Source of the DNA: Qipengyuania polymorpha
GTDB taxonomy: Bacteria; Pseudomonadota; Alphaproteobacteria; Sphingomonadales; Sphingomonadaceae
Reading direction: 5' to 3'
DNA: 64,000 nt
NCBI RefSeq assembly: GCF_019711435.1
Contig: NZ_JAIGNK010000003.1
Location: forward strand, 186,001 to 250,000
A program made the translations under genes and the position numbers. Positions 25,171 through 34,035 of this stretch are shown piece after piece (the first letter of the stretch is position 1; every line of letters begins with the position of its first letter). The notes below the pieces were generated by a model. That model ran no database searches. It was given only the letters and a program-made list of their open reading frames with translations, and was not told the origin of the DNA.

Positions 25171-25764
25171 ATGCTCGACACGATTTCGCCCGACCTGCTG
25201 CGCGACCTTCAACAGCGTCACGCCGAGCCGCAGCGCTTTTATCACGACTGGAGCCATGTCGAGGCGCTGCTCGGCCACCTGCGCGGCATCGAGGCGCTGA
25301 TCCACGATAAGGCAGGCGTGCTCCATGCCATCCTCTTCCACGACGCGATCTACGATCCGCGTGCCAGGGATAACGAGCGCAAAAGCGCGGCCCTGCTCGT
25401 GGAGACAGATCCGCCCATCGGCGCGGCCTCGCTGGTGCTTGCCGAGACGGCGATTCTCGCCACCGAAGGCCACCGGATGCCCGAGGCGCCCCCGGGCGCC
25501 GCCAGCGATATCGCACATTTCCTCGACATGGATCTCGCCATCCTCGGAGCGAGCGAGGAGCGGTTCGACATCTACGAACGGCAGATACGGCGCGAATACG
25601 CCCACGTTCCCGAGGATGCCTTTCGCAAGGGGCGTTCCGCCGTTTTGGAAGGTTTCGCCGCGCGCGAGCGGCTGTATTTCAGCGATTGGGGATATGAGCG
25701 GTTCGAGATGAAAGCGCGCGCCAACCTCGCCCGCTCGATCGCCGCCCTTCATGCGGGCTGCTGA
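25171..25764 (+). CDS. HD-domain metal-dependent phosphohydrolase
   Basis: 197 aa. HD pattern: YHDWSHV early, LFHDAIYDP (about 53-61, the H-D pair), ATEGHRM, and FLDMDLAILG (downstream Asp). These ligand residues define predicted HD hydrolases that act on nucleotides or phosphate esters; the substrate is not predictable. Soluble, no partners. Start ATG 25171; no clear ribosome site beyond GGGTCAG. Confidence 0.8.
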   Translation: MLDTISPDLLRDLQQRHAEPQRFYHDWSHVEALLGHLRGIEALIHDKAGVLHAILFHDAIYDPRARDNERKSAALLVETDPPIGAASLVLAETAILATEGHRMPEAPPGAASDIAHFLDMDLAILGASEERFDIYERQIRREYAHVPEDAFRKGRSAVLEGFAARERLYFSDWGYERFEMKARANLARSIAALHAGC

Positions 25765-25883
25765 TTTGGGTCACCCATAGCAAACCCCGGCGGCGCACCA
25801 TTCCCGCAGAAATGGGTACGACACCGGGGCGTTCCAGACGGCATGCTCTTAGGGGGAGGGGCCGACCGGAAAGGAGTGCACCG

Positions 25884-26387
25884 TCAGGAGGCCGGGGTCA
25901 GCGCCACATAGCCGAAGGCAAGGACGCGGCGCTCGTTGCCGCCCATCGCGAGGCGGGCTGCCTCTTCGGCATCGAGCTTGTCGGACAGCCTGACGAGGCT
26001 GCGGTCGTTGTTGGCGAAAATGATATTCGCCTGATAGACCTGGTCATCGGCGATGCCCGCAGGGACGGTCTTTATCGAATCCAGGCGGTTGACGGCGCGT
26101 ACCGCAGTGCGGTCCAGTCCGTAAGTGCCGGTCTTGCGATAGAGGCGGACATTCTCGGGCTCTCCATCTGCGCCACGCGTGAAGCGCACGACGGCAATCC
26201 CCTCGCCATAGTCATCCCCCCAGCGCGAAGCACGAAGAAGCTGGTGGTCGAGGTCCTGCGAGACCCGTTCCACAAACTGCGCCCGCGCGTTCTCGGGCGT
26301 GACGACAATGGACTGGGAAGAGAGTGGCTCGGCCAGCATGGCTGCCGAACAGACGAGAGCGAGAAGGAGGGTAAGTATCTTAGTCAT
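25884..26387 (-). CDS. TonB-C-like periplasmic protein
   Basis: 167 aa. Signal peptide MTKILTLLLALVCSAAMLAEP. The mature part has the TonB C-terminal style: GIAVVRFTRGADGEPENVRLYRKTG followed by Leu-Asp-Arg-Thr-Ala-Val-Arg-Ala-Val-Asn. Unlike true TonB there is no N-terminal membrane anchor and no proline-rich linker. I chose ATG 26387 because AAAAAGG lies 8 bases upstream; ATG 26396 is also in frame. Possibly part of an envelope response. Function unknown. Confidence 0.7.
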   Translation of the reverse strand: MTKILTLLLALVCSAAMLAEPLSSQSIVVTPENARAQFVERVSQDLDHQLLRASRWGDDYGEGIAVVRFTRGADGEPENVRLYRKTGTYGLDRTAVRAVNRLDSIKTVPAGIADDQVYQANIIFANNDRSLVRLSDKLDAEEAARLAMGGNERRVLAFGYVALTPAS

Positions 26388-26759
26388 TATGATCATCCTT
26401 TTTCTGACGAAAAGCGATGATCGGCCGCAGAGAGTTACGCAGTGATCGCGACTTCCAATTTTTAAAACATTCAAGCGGAGACGGTCGTTGGTCGATCCGG
26501 CCATCGAGCACCTGCGGGAGCGTTCGACGACCGTTGCTGAAAATGAACCTGTCCCACCGGTGTGTCAAATGATGCAATATTGCATGCCGCAAACGTGCAA
26601 TTTGGAAATTTTGCCACGCTTAACGCGTCATTCGTTCCAAGCTCGTGCAGCTTTTGACTGCGCCAGCGTTTACAAGAAACCTGGTCTCACAACCGACTCC
26701 TTGCCTCACGCGACCCGCGGTCCGAATGCGCGCATAGCCCGAACTACACTCGTCGCAAC
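26388..26759. other. Gene-free, AT-rich stretch with palindrome
   Basis: 372 bases between the TonB-C-like gene (minus, downstream) and the alpha/beta hydrolase (minus, upstream). Apart from the 14-base palindrome ATGCAATATTGCAT at 26572-26585, no gene, tRNA or terminator is seen. The open frame across part of this region on the plus strand has no ribosome site and poor composition. Confidence 0.6.
26572..26585. promoter_or_regulatory. Perfect 14-bp palindrome, possible operator
   Basis: ATGCAATATTGCAT; near it GTGCAATTTGG (26598-26608) repeats the TGCAAT half. Lies 185 bases upstream of the TonB-C-like gene. The protein that would bind is unknown. Confidence 0.35.
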
Positions 26760-27656
26760 TCAGGCTCGGCCCGTCGCGACCCGCGCGTGTCCGGCAATTT
26801 CGCTCGAGAGCCGGTCGACCAGTTCGAGGGGAAGGTCATGTCCCCAGCCGGGAATGGTCGTGAGCTTCGCATCGGGGATGCAGTTCGCGGTATCCCGTCC
26901 GCCTTCGCACGGCACCAGCGGGTCGTCTTCGCCGTGCAGCACCAGCGTCGGCACGCTGATGTCGCGAAGCATGGCGCTGCGATCTCCGTCGGCGACGATC
27001 GCCGAGAGGTGCCGCGTGGGCCCTTGCGGGTAAAAGCTGCGGCGTACGCTGGTGCGCGTGCGTTCGCGCAAACGGTCTTCGGGTGCCGGATAGGCAGGCG
27101 AGCCGATGGTCCGTGCGAGCATGATGCCATGCTCCACCAGCGCCTCCTCCTCCTCGCTCTTGGGCCGCGTTACCAGCGCCTGGAGCGCCTCCTTCTTCGC
27201 CGCCGGAAGCTTGGGATTGCCGGTGGTCGAGAAGATCTGGGTGAAGCTGAGGCAGCGTTCGGGATATCGCGCCGCGACATGCTGGGCGATCATCCCGCCC
27301 ATGCTCGCCCCGACGATATGGGCCCTGTCGATGCCGAGCCCATCGAGCAGGCCGACACCGTCGGCGGCCATGTCGGCGAGCGTATAAGGCACGCGCGGGG
27401 TAAGGCCGATCTTTGACATCAGCGTCATCTTGACCAGCCCCGGCGCTTTCACCCCGTCGAACTTGTGGCTGAGCCCGATATCGCGATTGTCGTAGCGGAT
27501 GACGCGAAAGCCTTCAGCCGCGAGCGCCTCGACCAGTTCGTCGGGCCAGAGCGTCAGCTGCGCGCCGAAACCCATGATGAGCAGCATGGCCGGGTCCGAC
27601 GGATTGCCATGTTCTTCATAATGCAACTCGATCCCGTTGGCCTTGGTCTTCGGCAC
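26760..27656 (-). CDS. Alpha/beta hydrolase (RdmC/methylesterase-like)
   Basis: 298 aa. Alpha/beta-hydrolase fold: oxyanion region LIMGFGAQLTLWP, nucleophile elbow GASMGGMIA (Ser about 113), LHGEDDPLVP (acid) and GWGHDLP (His near 276). It resembles the aclacinomycin methylesterase family, which cleaves methyl esters or epoxides; the actual substrate is unknown. GTG start with AGGAG about 10 bases before. Stands alone. Confidence 0.85.
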   Translation of the reverse strand: MPKTKANGIELHYEEHGNPSDPAMLLIMGFGAQLTLWPDELVEALAAEGFRVIRYDNRDIGLSHKFDGVKAPGLVKMTLMSKIGLTPRVPYTLADMAADGVGLLDGLGIDRAHIVGASMGGMIAQHVAARYPERCLSFTQIFSTTGNPKLPAAKKEALQALVTRPKSEEEEALVEHGIMLARTIGSPAYPAPEDRLRERTRTSVRRSFYPQGPTRHLSAIVADGDRSAMLRDISVPTLVLHGEDDPLVPCEGGRDTANCIPDAKLTTIPGWGHDLPLELVDRLSSEIAGHARVATGRA

Positions 27657-27852
27657 GCGTGTTCTCCTGCTCCTGTTGCGAGGAGCAATAGGCCAAAATT
27701 CGGGGCCGCTGTCCAGCAGTCACCAACGGGCTCACTTGCTGCGTCATTTCATAGTAAAGATTAAGTAAATATCCACAGCACCTTGTCGAAAGAATACAAT
27801 TCAGGGGGCAGTAATAATTCCTATACTAATGAACGAGGGTGAGAGGGTCACC

Positions 27853-28182
27853 ATGAGTATCGAACGCAGAAATACCGAACGCATGACCACGCGCGGCAGC
27901 GTGCGGTTCGAGCTGGGCGGTATTTCGCATTTCGGAACGATGCGCAATTTGTCGCAGGCCGGCTGCATGATTGAATCGCCCAACCTCGCTGCCGAAATCG
28001 GCGAGCGCTGCGAAGTGACGCTGCTCCCCGGCTATTCGGCCAGCGGGAGGGTCGCGTGGCAGTTGGGCGAGGCGGTCGGCATTTCCTTCCTCATCCCCGT
28101 GCCTTCGGCGCTCGTCAGCGAGCTTGCGATGGACGACTGGTCGATGCGCAGCGACAAGCGGCGCGGAGCGGCCAACGGCTGA
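27853..28182 (+). CDS. PilZ-domain protein
   Basis: 109 aa. PilZ domain: the binding start is ERRNTERMTTRGSVRFEL (R-x-x-x-R type, about 4-21), then GTMRNLSQAGCMIES (D/N-x-S-x-x-G strand), and GRVAWQLGEAVGISF. PilZ binds cyclic di-GMP, so this could be an effector in surface or motility control. The ribosome site (GAGAGG) fits ATG 27853. A diguanylate cyclase gene at 21301 is broken, so the signal would come from elsewhere. Confidence 0.8.
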   Translation: MSIERRNTERMTTRGSVRFELGGISHFGTMRNLSQAGCMIESPNLAAEIGERCEVTLLPGYSASGRVAWQLGEAVGISFLIPVPSALVSELAMDDWSMRSDKRRGAANG

Positions 28183-28199
28183 CCTCTTGCGCCGCCCAG

Positions 28200-28230
28200 G
28201 CCTCCACCATTTCGGAGGCGCTGCGTTTTT
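28200..28230 (+). terminator. Hairpin after PilZ gene
   Basis: GCCTCC / GGAGGC (6 bp), loop ACCATTTC, then TTTTT at 28226-28230, about 6 bases after the stem. Moderate terminator. Confidence 0.45.
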
Positions 28231-28385
28231 CCCTGTATAGCGACCCGTCCGCGCAGGCGGTGGCGGCATGAAGATCGTTCCAGCCTTCCGGCGGTACCGA
28301 GGTAAATCCGAAGGCAAGGCACACCGGCGCCCCAGTGGCCCTTCGCCTTCGGGTGCGGCCCTCCCTAGCGGGACGCTGCCGGTTG

Positions 28386-29111
28386 CTACGGCAAGAGCTG
28401 GATGAGCGAGTGTCCTTCCGCTCCGTCCCAGGCCGGACACGAGACGCGGATCGGCTGGTAGGCCTTCTCGCCGGGCGTTAACCAGAGCGGCCAGCCAAGC
28501 GAGGTGAAGGTGCATGTCGCTTCGCCTGCAAGTGTGCCCAGGAAGACGTCGCGGGTCGTCACCGGAGCCATCCTTCCGACATTCGCAACCTTGTTCGCCA
28601 GGGCCGCGACCGCGGCATCATGCCGCGCCTGTGCCTCCTCAGCGCGCAGGACGAAGCGCCGGTCGGGCTGATATTCTACCGAAATGATGCCGTCAGACAC
28701 ACTCGCTGCGGGAGCCTCGCTATCGAATCTGCCCGGACTGCCCGCGAGCGTCGCTCCGCCGTGCTCGGCGAGGATGGCGTAGGGATTGACCGCCTCTTCG
28801 GGCACGTCGCTGGTCACCTTCCAGACTTCGCCGCCTGTTTCCTCGACCCATTCGCTGTGGCGCTCGACGGCATGGACGGGCCAGAACGTCTCCTCGCCGC
28901 TCGCCGCATCGATGGCGACAAGCCATGTCTCCGACCTTTGCGCGGTGTGAAGCCCAAGATTGTCGCTCGTGTGCCGGAGGACGAAGAGCGTCTCGCCGCT
29001 CACTCCGAATGGCGTGTCGATGATGACGACGTGGTCGGGCGGTGTCGCCTGCGCGGGCGCAGCAACACCAAGTACCCATGCGCCCACTGCCAGTGCAGAC
29101 TTGCGAAACAT
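28386..29111 (-). CDS. Secreted/periplasmic protein, unknown
   Basis: 241 aa. Signal peptide MFRKSALAVGAWVLGVAAPAQA. ATG 29111 has GGGAGG 9 bases upstream; an ATG at 29120 lies directly on the ribosome site. The mature part has Trp-, Glu-, and Asp-rich strands (AQRSETWLVAIDAASGEETFWP) and one Cys pair region (TCTFTSLGW … SCPAWDG). I do not recognise the family. Downstream of nadB with a 52-base gap, same strand. Confidence 0.6.
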   Translation of the reverse strand: MFRKSALAVGAWVLGVAAPAQATPPDHVVIIDTPFGVSGETLFVLRHTSDNLGLHTAQRSETWLVAIDAASGEETFWPVHAVERHSEWVEETGGEVWKVTSDVPEEAVNPYAILAEHGGATLAGSPGRFDSEAPAASVSDGIISVEYQPDRRFVLRAEEAQARHDAAVAALANKVANVGRMAPVTTRDVFLGTLAGEATCTFTSLGWPLWLTPGEKAYQPIRVSCPAWDGAEGHSLIQLLP

Positions 29112-29163
29112 CGAAATCATCCTCCCGCGATTTGACCGTGGAAGATGTTATCGCCCGGCAGCT

Positions 29164-30747
29164 TTACGGAACCAGAACGGTGTCGCGTGCGACGCTGTCG
29201 GTCTCGGGATAGTCGAGGATGAAGTGCAGCCCGCGGCTCTCGTGCCGCTTCAAGGCGCTCTTCACGATGAGGTCGGCGCATTCCAGTAGGTTGCGCAGTT
29301 CGATGAGGTCGGTGGTCACGCGGAAGTGGCCGTAATAATCCTCCACCTCCTCGCGCAGCATGCGGATGCGGTGGGCGGCGCGTTCGAGCCGCTTGGTGGT
29401 GCGCACGATCCCAACGTAGTTCCACATGAAGCGGCGGATTTCGGTCCAGTTCTGCTTGATGACCACTTCCTCGTCGGAATCGGTCACGCGGCTTTCGTCC
29501 CACGGCAGGATTTCGGGCGGGTCGTCGAGCTTGTCCCAGCATTCGAGGATGTCCTTCGCCGCCGCCTCGCCGAAGACGAAGCATTCGAGAAGGGAATTGG
29601 ACGCAAGGCGGTTGGCGCCGTGCAACCCGCTTTCGGTGCATTCGCCTGCTGCCCACAGGCCGGGCAGGTCGGTCTTGGCGTCGAGCCCGATTTTCACGCC
29701 GCCGCAGGTATAGTGTTGCGCGGGCACGACGGGGATCGGCCCCTTGGTCATGTCGATGCCGAGGCCCATCAGCTTTTCGTGAATGGTCGGGAAATGCTCC
29801 ATCACGAATTCGGGGGCCAAGTGGCTGATGTCCAAGTGGACATAGTCGAGCCCGTAGCGCTTGATCTGGTCGTCATTGGCGCGCGCCACGATGTCGCGCG
29901 GGGCCAGCTCCATGCGCTCTGGGTCGTATTTCTCCATGTAGCGCTCGCCCGTCACCGGATTGAACAAGCGCCCGCCCTCGCCGCGCACGGCCTCGGTGAT
30001 GAGGAAGTTCTTGACCTCGAGGTTGTAGAGGCAGGTCGGGTGGAACTGCATCATTTCCATGTTGGAGACGCGCGCGCCCGCCCGCCACGCCATGGCAATC
30101 CCGTCGCCGGTCGCGCCGCGCGGCGCGGTGGAGAAGAGGTAGACGCGGCCCGCCCCGCCCGCAGCGAGCACGGTCGCCCGCGCGACATGGGTCACGACCT
30201 CGCCCGTCTCCTCGTCGAGCGCATAGGCGCCCCAGACGCGGCCCGAGCCTGAAAATTCCTTCTGGTTGCGCCCGGTGATCAGGTCGATACAGCTCTGGTG
30301 CGGCAGCAGCGTGATGTTCGGATTTTCCTCCGCTGCCTTGAGCAAGGCGGCCTGCACCGCCCAGCCGGTTGCGTCGTTCACATGGACGATGCGGCGGTGC
30401 GAATGGCCGCCCTCGCGGGTGAGGTGGAGGTCGCCTTCCTCGCGGTTGAAGGGCACGCCGAGCTCGCACAGCCGGTCGATGGCGGCGGGTGCCCGTTCGA
30501 TGACGAACTCGACCGTCTCGAGGTCGTTGAGGCCGCCGCCCGCCACCATCGTGTCGCGGATGTGGTTCTCGAACGTGTCGCCCGCGTCGAGCACGGCGGC
30601 AATCCCGCCCTGCGCCCATGCGGTCGAGCCGCTGTCCAGCTTGCCCTTGGCCAGCACCAGAACCTTCTTGCTCTGCGCCAGTTCGAGCGCGGCGGTGAGA
30701 CCGGCTGCACCCGAGCCGATAACGAGGACATCATGCGTTTCGCTCAT
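29164..30747 (-). CDS. nadB: L-aspartate oxidase
   Basis: 527 aa. Oxidises L-aspartate to iminoaspartate, first step of de novo NAD. FAD-binding: DVLVIGSGAAGLTAALELA (about 6-24) and the GGIAAVLDAGDTFENHIRDT cap. Substrate region REGGHSHRRIVH and GEGGRLFNP, and the C-terminal fumarate-reductase-type helical domain (LRNLLECADLIVKSALKRHESRG). ATG 30747 gives MSETHDVLV, with other ATGs just upstream. nadA and nadC are not nearby, so it is an orphan of the pathway in this window. Confidence 0.95.
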   Translation of the reverse strand: MSETHDVLVIGSGAAGLTAALELAQSKKVLVLAKGKLDSGSTAWAQGGIAAVLDAGDTFENHIRDTMVAGGGLNDLETVEFVIERAPAAIDRLCELGVPFNREEGDLHLTREGGHSHRRIVHVNDATGWAVQAALLKAAEENPNITLLPHQSCIDLITGRNQKEFSGSGRVWGAYALDEETGEVVTHVARATVLAAGGAGRVYLFSTAPRGATGDGIAMAWRAGARVSNMEMMQFHPTCLYNLEVKNFLITEAVRGEGGRLFNPVTGERYMEKYDPERMELAPRDIVARANDDQIKRYGLDYVHLDISHLAPEFVMEHFPTIHEKLMGLGIDMTKGPIPVVPAQHYTCGGVKIGLDAKTDLPGLWAAGECTESGLHGANRLASNSLLECFVFGEAAAKDILECWDKLDDPPEILPWDESRVTDSDEEVVIKQNWTEIRRFMWNYVGIVRTTKRLERAAHRIRMLREEVEDYYGHFRVTTDLIELRNLLECADLIVKSALKRHESRGLHFILDYPETDSVARDTVLVP

Positions 30748-30890
30748 GGCCGCACTCATGGCCATCCAATCGCATCGCGGCAAGCAGAGAACGATTCGCC
30801 GATAATAAGGTTAAAATGTGACAAGGCCGCGATATGCATGAATCGACAGGGAAACGTGGGGGCGCACGGGATCTTGGAGGGTCGCAAACA

Positions 30891-31079
30891 ATGAAAATGG
30901 GTATGCTCGCCTGCGCGTTCGGGCGTCATAAGGTCGATCACACGAATATGCGCAAGGCCGGTGGCTCGCATGTCGGCAAGTGTCGCTGCTGCAAAACGCC
31001 GATGGAAGAAATCGAGCCGTTCGTATGGGACGTTCTGCGCGTCAAGGACGCAGGGCTCGGACCGGGCACCTTCGGCTGA
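30891..31079 (+). CDS. Small Cys-rich protein, possible zinc ribbon
   Basis: 62 aa. GGAGG sits about 11 bases before ATG 30891. Cys at 8, 31, 33, 34 and His 13, 17, 27 (GKCRCCKTPMEE) suggest zinc binding. No signal or membrane segment. Divergent from nadB; convergent with the ABC ATPase. Family unknown. Confidence 0.6.
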   Translation: MKMGMLACAFGRHKVDHTNMRKAGGSHVGKCRCCKTPMEEIEPFVWDVLRVKDAGLGPGTFG

Positions 31080-31094
31080 TCAGGCCGGAATGAA

Positions 31095-31116
31095 GGGCGC
31101 GGCTCAGCCCGCGCCC
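31095..31116. terminator. Hairpin at convergent gene ends
   Basis: GGGCGCGG / CCGCGCCC (8 bp), loop CTCAGC, overlapping the stop of the ABC ATPase gene. No T-run, so a weak bidirectional stop. Confidence 0.35.
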
Positions 31117-32042
31117 GTCAACTGCACGAAGACATCTTCAAGGTCTGCCTCGCGGGTGGTGACATCCTCGATTGCATAGCCGTGTGACTGCACCAGAGCG
31201 AGCACCTGGCCCGCGCTGGCCTTGTCGCGGTCATAGGTGATGTCGAGGCGGCGCTCGTTCACGACCTCCGCCTTCAGGAAGGCCTCTTCCATGATCGGGC
31301 CGCCCAGGTCCTTGTCGACGCTGACCGAGACGATTTTCTCGCGCGCCATGCCGACCAGTTCCTTGGTCGGCTTGTTGGCGATGAGTTCGCCATGGTTGAT
31401 GATGGCGATGCGGTCGCACAATTGCTCGGCTTCTTCGAGATAGTGCGTGGTCAGTACCACCGTCACGCCTTCCGAGTTCAGCTCCTGTACCAGTTCCCAA
31501 AGCTGGCGGCGTAGCTCCACGTCCACGCCAGCCGTCGGCTCGTCGAGCACGAGGATGGGCGGCGAATGCACCATCGCCTTGGCAATCAGCAGGCGGCGCT
31601 TCATCCCGCCCGAAAGCGTGCGCGCATAGGCATCGCGCTTGTCGGACAGGTGGACGGCGGCGAGCAAATCCTTGCTGCGGCGGTCCTTCTTGCCGATGCC
31701 GTAGAACCCGCCCTGGTTCTCCAGCACCTCGAAGGGCGTGAAGAAGGGGTCGAAGACGATTTCCTGCGGCACGATGCCGATCGAGCGCTTGGCGTTGCGC
31801 GGGTTGTCGTCGATGTCGAAGCCCCAGATTTCCGCCGAGCCGCTGGTCTTGCGGACCAGCCCTGCAAGAATGTTGATGAGCGTCGACTTGCCCGCGCCAT
31901 TGGGACCGAGGAGGCCGAACACCCCGCCCTGCGGCACGTCGAAACTGACGCCCTTCAGCGCCAGCTTGGGCGGCTCCCCCGGTCCGGGCGAGGCATATTC
32001 CTTGACGAGATTGTCGATGCGGATGGCAGGAGGCGTGGTCAT
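31104..32042 (-). CDS. ABC transporter ATP-binding protein (ABC-2 type)
   Basis: 312 aa. Walker A GPNGAGKST (about 41-49), Q-loop GIVPQEIVFD, signature LSGGMKRR (about 144-151), Walker B LVLDEPTAGVD (about 161-171), switch His in VLTTHYLEE. The C-terminal 90 residues (DKDLGGPIMEE…) match DrrA-type exporters. No permease gene is next to it, so the membrane partner must be elsewhere. Substrate unknown. Confidence 0.9.
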   Translation of the reverse strand: MTTPPAIRIDNLVKEYASPGPGEPPKLALKGVSFDVPQGGVFGLLGPNGAGKSTLINILAGLVRKTSGSAEIWGFDIDDNPRNAKRSIGIVPQEIVFDPFFTPFEVLENQGGFYGIGKKDRRSKDLLAAVHLSDKRDAYARTLSGGMKRRLLIAKAMVHSPPILVLDEPTAGVDVELRRQLWELVQELNSEGVTVVLTTHYLEEAEQLCDRIAIINHGELIANKPTKELVGMAREKIVSVSVDKDLGGPIMEEAFLKAEVVNERRLDITYDRDKASAGQVLALVQSHGYAIEDVTTREADLEDVFVQLTGAG

Positions 32043-32087
32043 ACGCAGCCACTTGGCCTCTTAAGGCATCGCTATCAAGCGCAAGTT

Positions 32088-32182
32088 CCGGGCCGGGGGC
32101 GGCCCGGCAAGGGCGACCGCCCGCCCGCAGCGGGTGCGGCTTGCCGCACGTCTAGCGAGGACGAACCGACGGAGGTCGGTTC
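32088..32182 (-). repeat. Dispersed structured repeat, copy C (reverse)
   Basis: Read on the minus strand this copy has GAACCGAC-CTCC-GTCGGTTC (32182-32163), GTGCGGC-AA-GCCGCAC (32149-32134), CCCGC-T-GCGGG, GGGCG-GT-CGCCC (32122-32111), and a further stem CCGGGCCG-CCCC-CGGCCCGG (32107-32088). Compared with copy B, the first stem has two compensating changes. It lies between the ABC ATPase start and the zinc-finger gene. Confidence 0.85.
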
Positions 32183-32240
32183 GAAAAACAAGAACGCCAC
32201 CGCTTGAGCCGTTCGGCAAAACCCATTATCGGCGCGTTCC

Positions 32241-32501
32241 ATGAGTCTGCCTCCTCCCGAAGTGTCCAAGGTCACCACGCGCAGCGTGTGGTGCGACGGT
32301 GCAACCGACATCCGCAGCGGCGAGCGTTACAAGCCTGCTGCCCTCGGCCATCCCAAGGTCTATCTCAAGATCGACGAGCACGGCTATGTCGATTGCGGCT
32401 ATTGCGACCGCCGCTTCATCCTCGAAGGCGGCCCGGCGGACGGCGTCGACCAGCGCGAATTGATGGACATTTCCGAAGGCGGCGACCCCGGCCATCGATA
32501 A
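32241..32501 (+). CDS. Zinc-finger (zf-CHCC) domain protein
   Basis: 86 aa. Contains CDGATDIRSGERYKPA and then GHPKVYLKIDEHGYVDCGYC with Cys-His-Cys-Cys ligands (about 18, 37, 52, 55), as in the zf-CHCC family that includes the NDUFS6-type NADH dehydrogenase accessory protein. A role in complex I assembly is known in alphaproteobacterial/mitochondrial relatives, but inferred here. Start ATG 32241 (MSLPPPEVSK). Confidence 0.8.
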   Translation: MSLPPPEVSKVTTRSVWCDGATDIRSGERYKPAALGHPKVYLKIDEHGYVDCGYCDRRFILEGGPADGVDQRELMDISEGGDPGHR

Positions 32502-32565
32502 AGGCCGCCGGCCACACCGCCGGTAAGCCCTCGCCTTTGGGCGCATGCCTCCCTACATGGATGGC

Positions 32566-33993
32566 ATGACCCTTACGGCTACCGACCCGCTCGCCCTCGT
32601 TTACGGCAACAAGCTTAGCCCCGAAGAAGCGCAGGCGCTCACCCGCAAGTTGCTCGCGCCCTGCGACGATGGCGAACTCTACCTCCAGTTCATTGCTTCC
32701 GAAGCCTTCGGGTTCGACGACGGACGGCTGAAGACCGCCGATTACAGCCGCGATTCGGGCTTTGGCCTGCGCGGCGTATCGGGCGAAACCACCGGCTTCG
32801 CGCACGCCAACGACGTCAGCCCCGCCGCCATCCAGCGCGCCGGCGAGACGCTGAAGCTGCTCGACGCGACGACCAGCCCGCTCGCCGCTCCGCCCGAGCG
32901 CACCAACCGCCACCTCTACACCGACGCCTGCCCGCTCGACCTCGTGCCGTTCGAGGAAAAGGTCGCGCTGCTCGAGAAAATCGACGCGGTGGCGCGCGCC
33001 AAGGACCCGCGCGTCGCGCAGGTTTCGGCCAGCCTCTTGGCGAACTGGAGCGTGGTCGAGATCATCCGGCCCGACGGCTACACCGCGCGCGACATCCGCC
33101 CGCTGGTACGCCTCAACATCCAGGTCGTCGCCGAGCAGAACGGCCGCCGCGAGACCGGTTTCTACGGCATGGGCGGACGCTATCTCTATGACCGCCTGTT
33201 CGACGAGGGCGCATGGATGAACGGCATCGACGAAGCCGTGCGGCAGGCGATGGTCAATCTCGACAGCGTGGCCGCGCCCGCAGGCGAACAGACTGTCCTC
33301 CTCGGCCCCGGCTGGCCCGGCGTATTGTTGCACGAGGCCGTCGGCCACGGTCTCGAAGGCGATTTCAATCGCAAGGGCACCTCTGCCTTCTCGGGCCGCA
33401 TCGGCGAGCGCGTGGCAGCCCCCGGCGTCACCGTGGTCGATGACGGCAGCATGGCCGAGCGCCGCGGTTCGCTCTCCATCGACGACGAGGGCACCCCAAC
33501 CCGCGAGACCGTGCTCATCGAAGACGGTATCCTCAGGGGCTACATGCAGGACCGCCTCAATGCGCGTCTGATGGGCGTGGAAGCGACCGGCAATGGCCGC
33601 CGCGAAAGCTACCAGCATGCGCCCATGCCGCGCATGACCAACACCTTCATGCGCAGCGGCAATGACGACCCCGAAGAACTGCTGAGCCGTGTCGACGACG
33701 GCATCTACGCCACCAGCTTCGGCGGCGGGCAGGTCGACATCACCAGCGGCAAGTTCGTCTTCGCCTGTACCGAGGCCTACAAGGTCGAGAAGGGCAAGAT
33801 CGTCCATCCCATCAAGGGCGCGACCCTCATCGGCGACGGCCCCAGCGTGCTCACCCGCGTGACCGGCATCGGCAACGACATGGCATTGGACGAAGGTATC
33901 GGCATCTGCGGCAAGGGCGGCCAGAGCGTGCCCGCCGGCGTAGGCCAGCCGACGCTGCTTATCGACGGCATCACCGTGGGCGGCACTGGCTAA
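32566..33993 (+). CDS. tldD: Metalloprotease TldD
   Basis: 475 aa. The TldD/PmbA family catalytic metal motif LLHEAVGHGLEGDFNRKG (HExxxH, near 258-275) is intact. With PmbA/TldE it degrades unfolded peptides and processes small modified peptides in other bacteria; pmbA is not seen in the window. In-frame ATGs at 32545, 32557 and 32566; none has a strong ribosome site, so the start is uncertain by up to seven residues. Cytosolic. Confidence 0.9.
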   Translation: MTLTATDPLALVYGNKLSPEEAQALTRKLLAPCDDGELYLQFIASEAFGFDDGRLKTADYSRDSGFGLRGVSGETTGFAHANDVSPAAIQRAGETLKLLDATTSPLAAPPERTNRHLYTDACPLDLVPFEEKVALLEKIDAVARAKDPRVAQVSASLLANWSVVEIIRPDGYTARDIRPLVRLNIQVVAEQNGRRETGFYGMGGRYLYDRLFDEGAWMNGIDEAVRQAMVNLDSVAAPAGEQTVLLGPGWPGVLLHEAVGHGLEGDFNRKGTSAFSGRIGERVAAPGVTVVDDGSMAERRGSLSIDDEGTPTRETVLIEDGILRGYMQDRLNARLMGVEATGNGRRESYQHAPMPRMTNTFMRSGNDDPEELLSRVDDGIYATSFGGGQVDITSGKFVFACTEAYKVEKGKIVHPIKGATLIGDGPSVLTRVTGIGNDMALDEGIGICGKGGQSVPAGVGQPTLLIDGITVGGTG

Positions 33994-34035
33994 GGGCAGA
34001 AACGCCCGCTCAGCGTGCATTCACCCGGCGTTTGA

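Noticed and set aside
26488-27033. Plus-strand open frame opposite and upstream of the alpha/beta hydrolase
   Set aside because: No ribosome site, no recognisable domain; Ser/Arg-rich as expected for a shadow frame.
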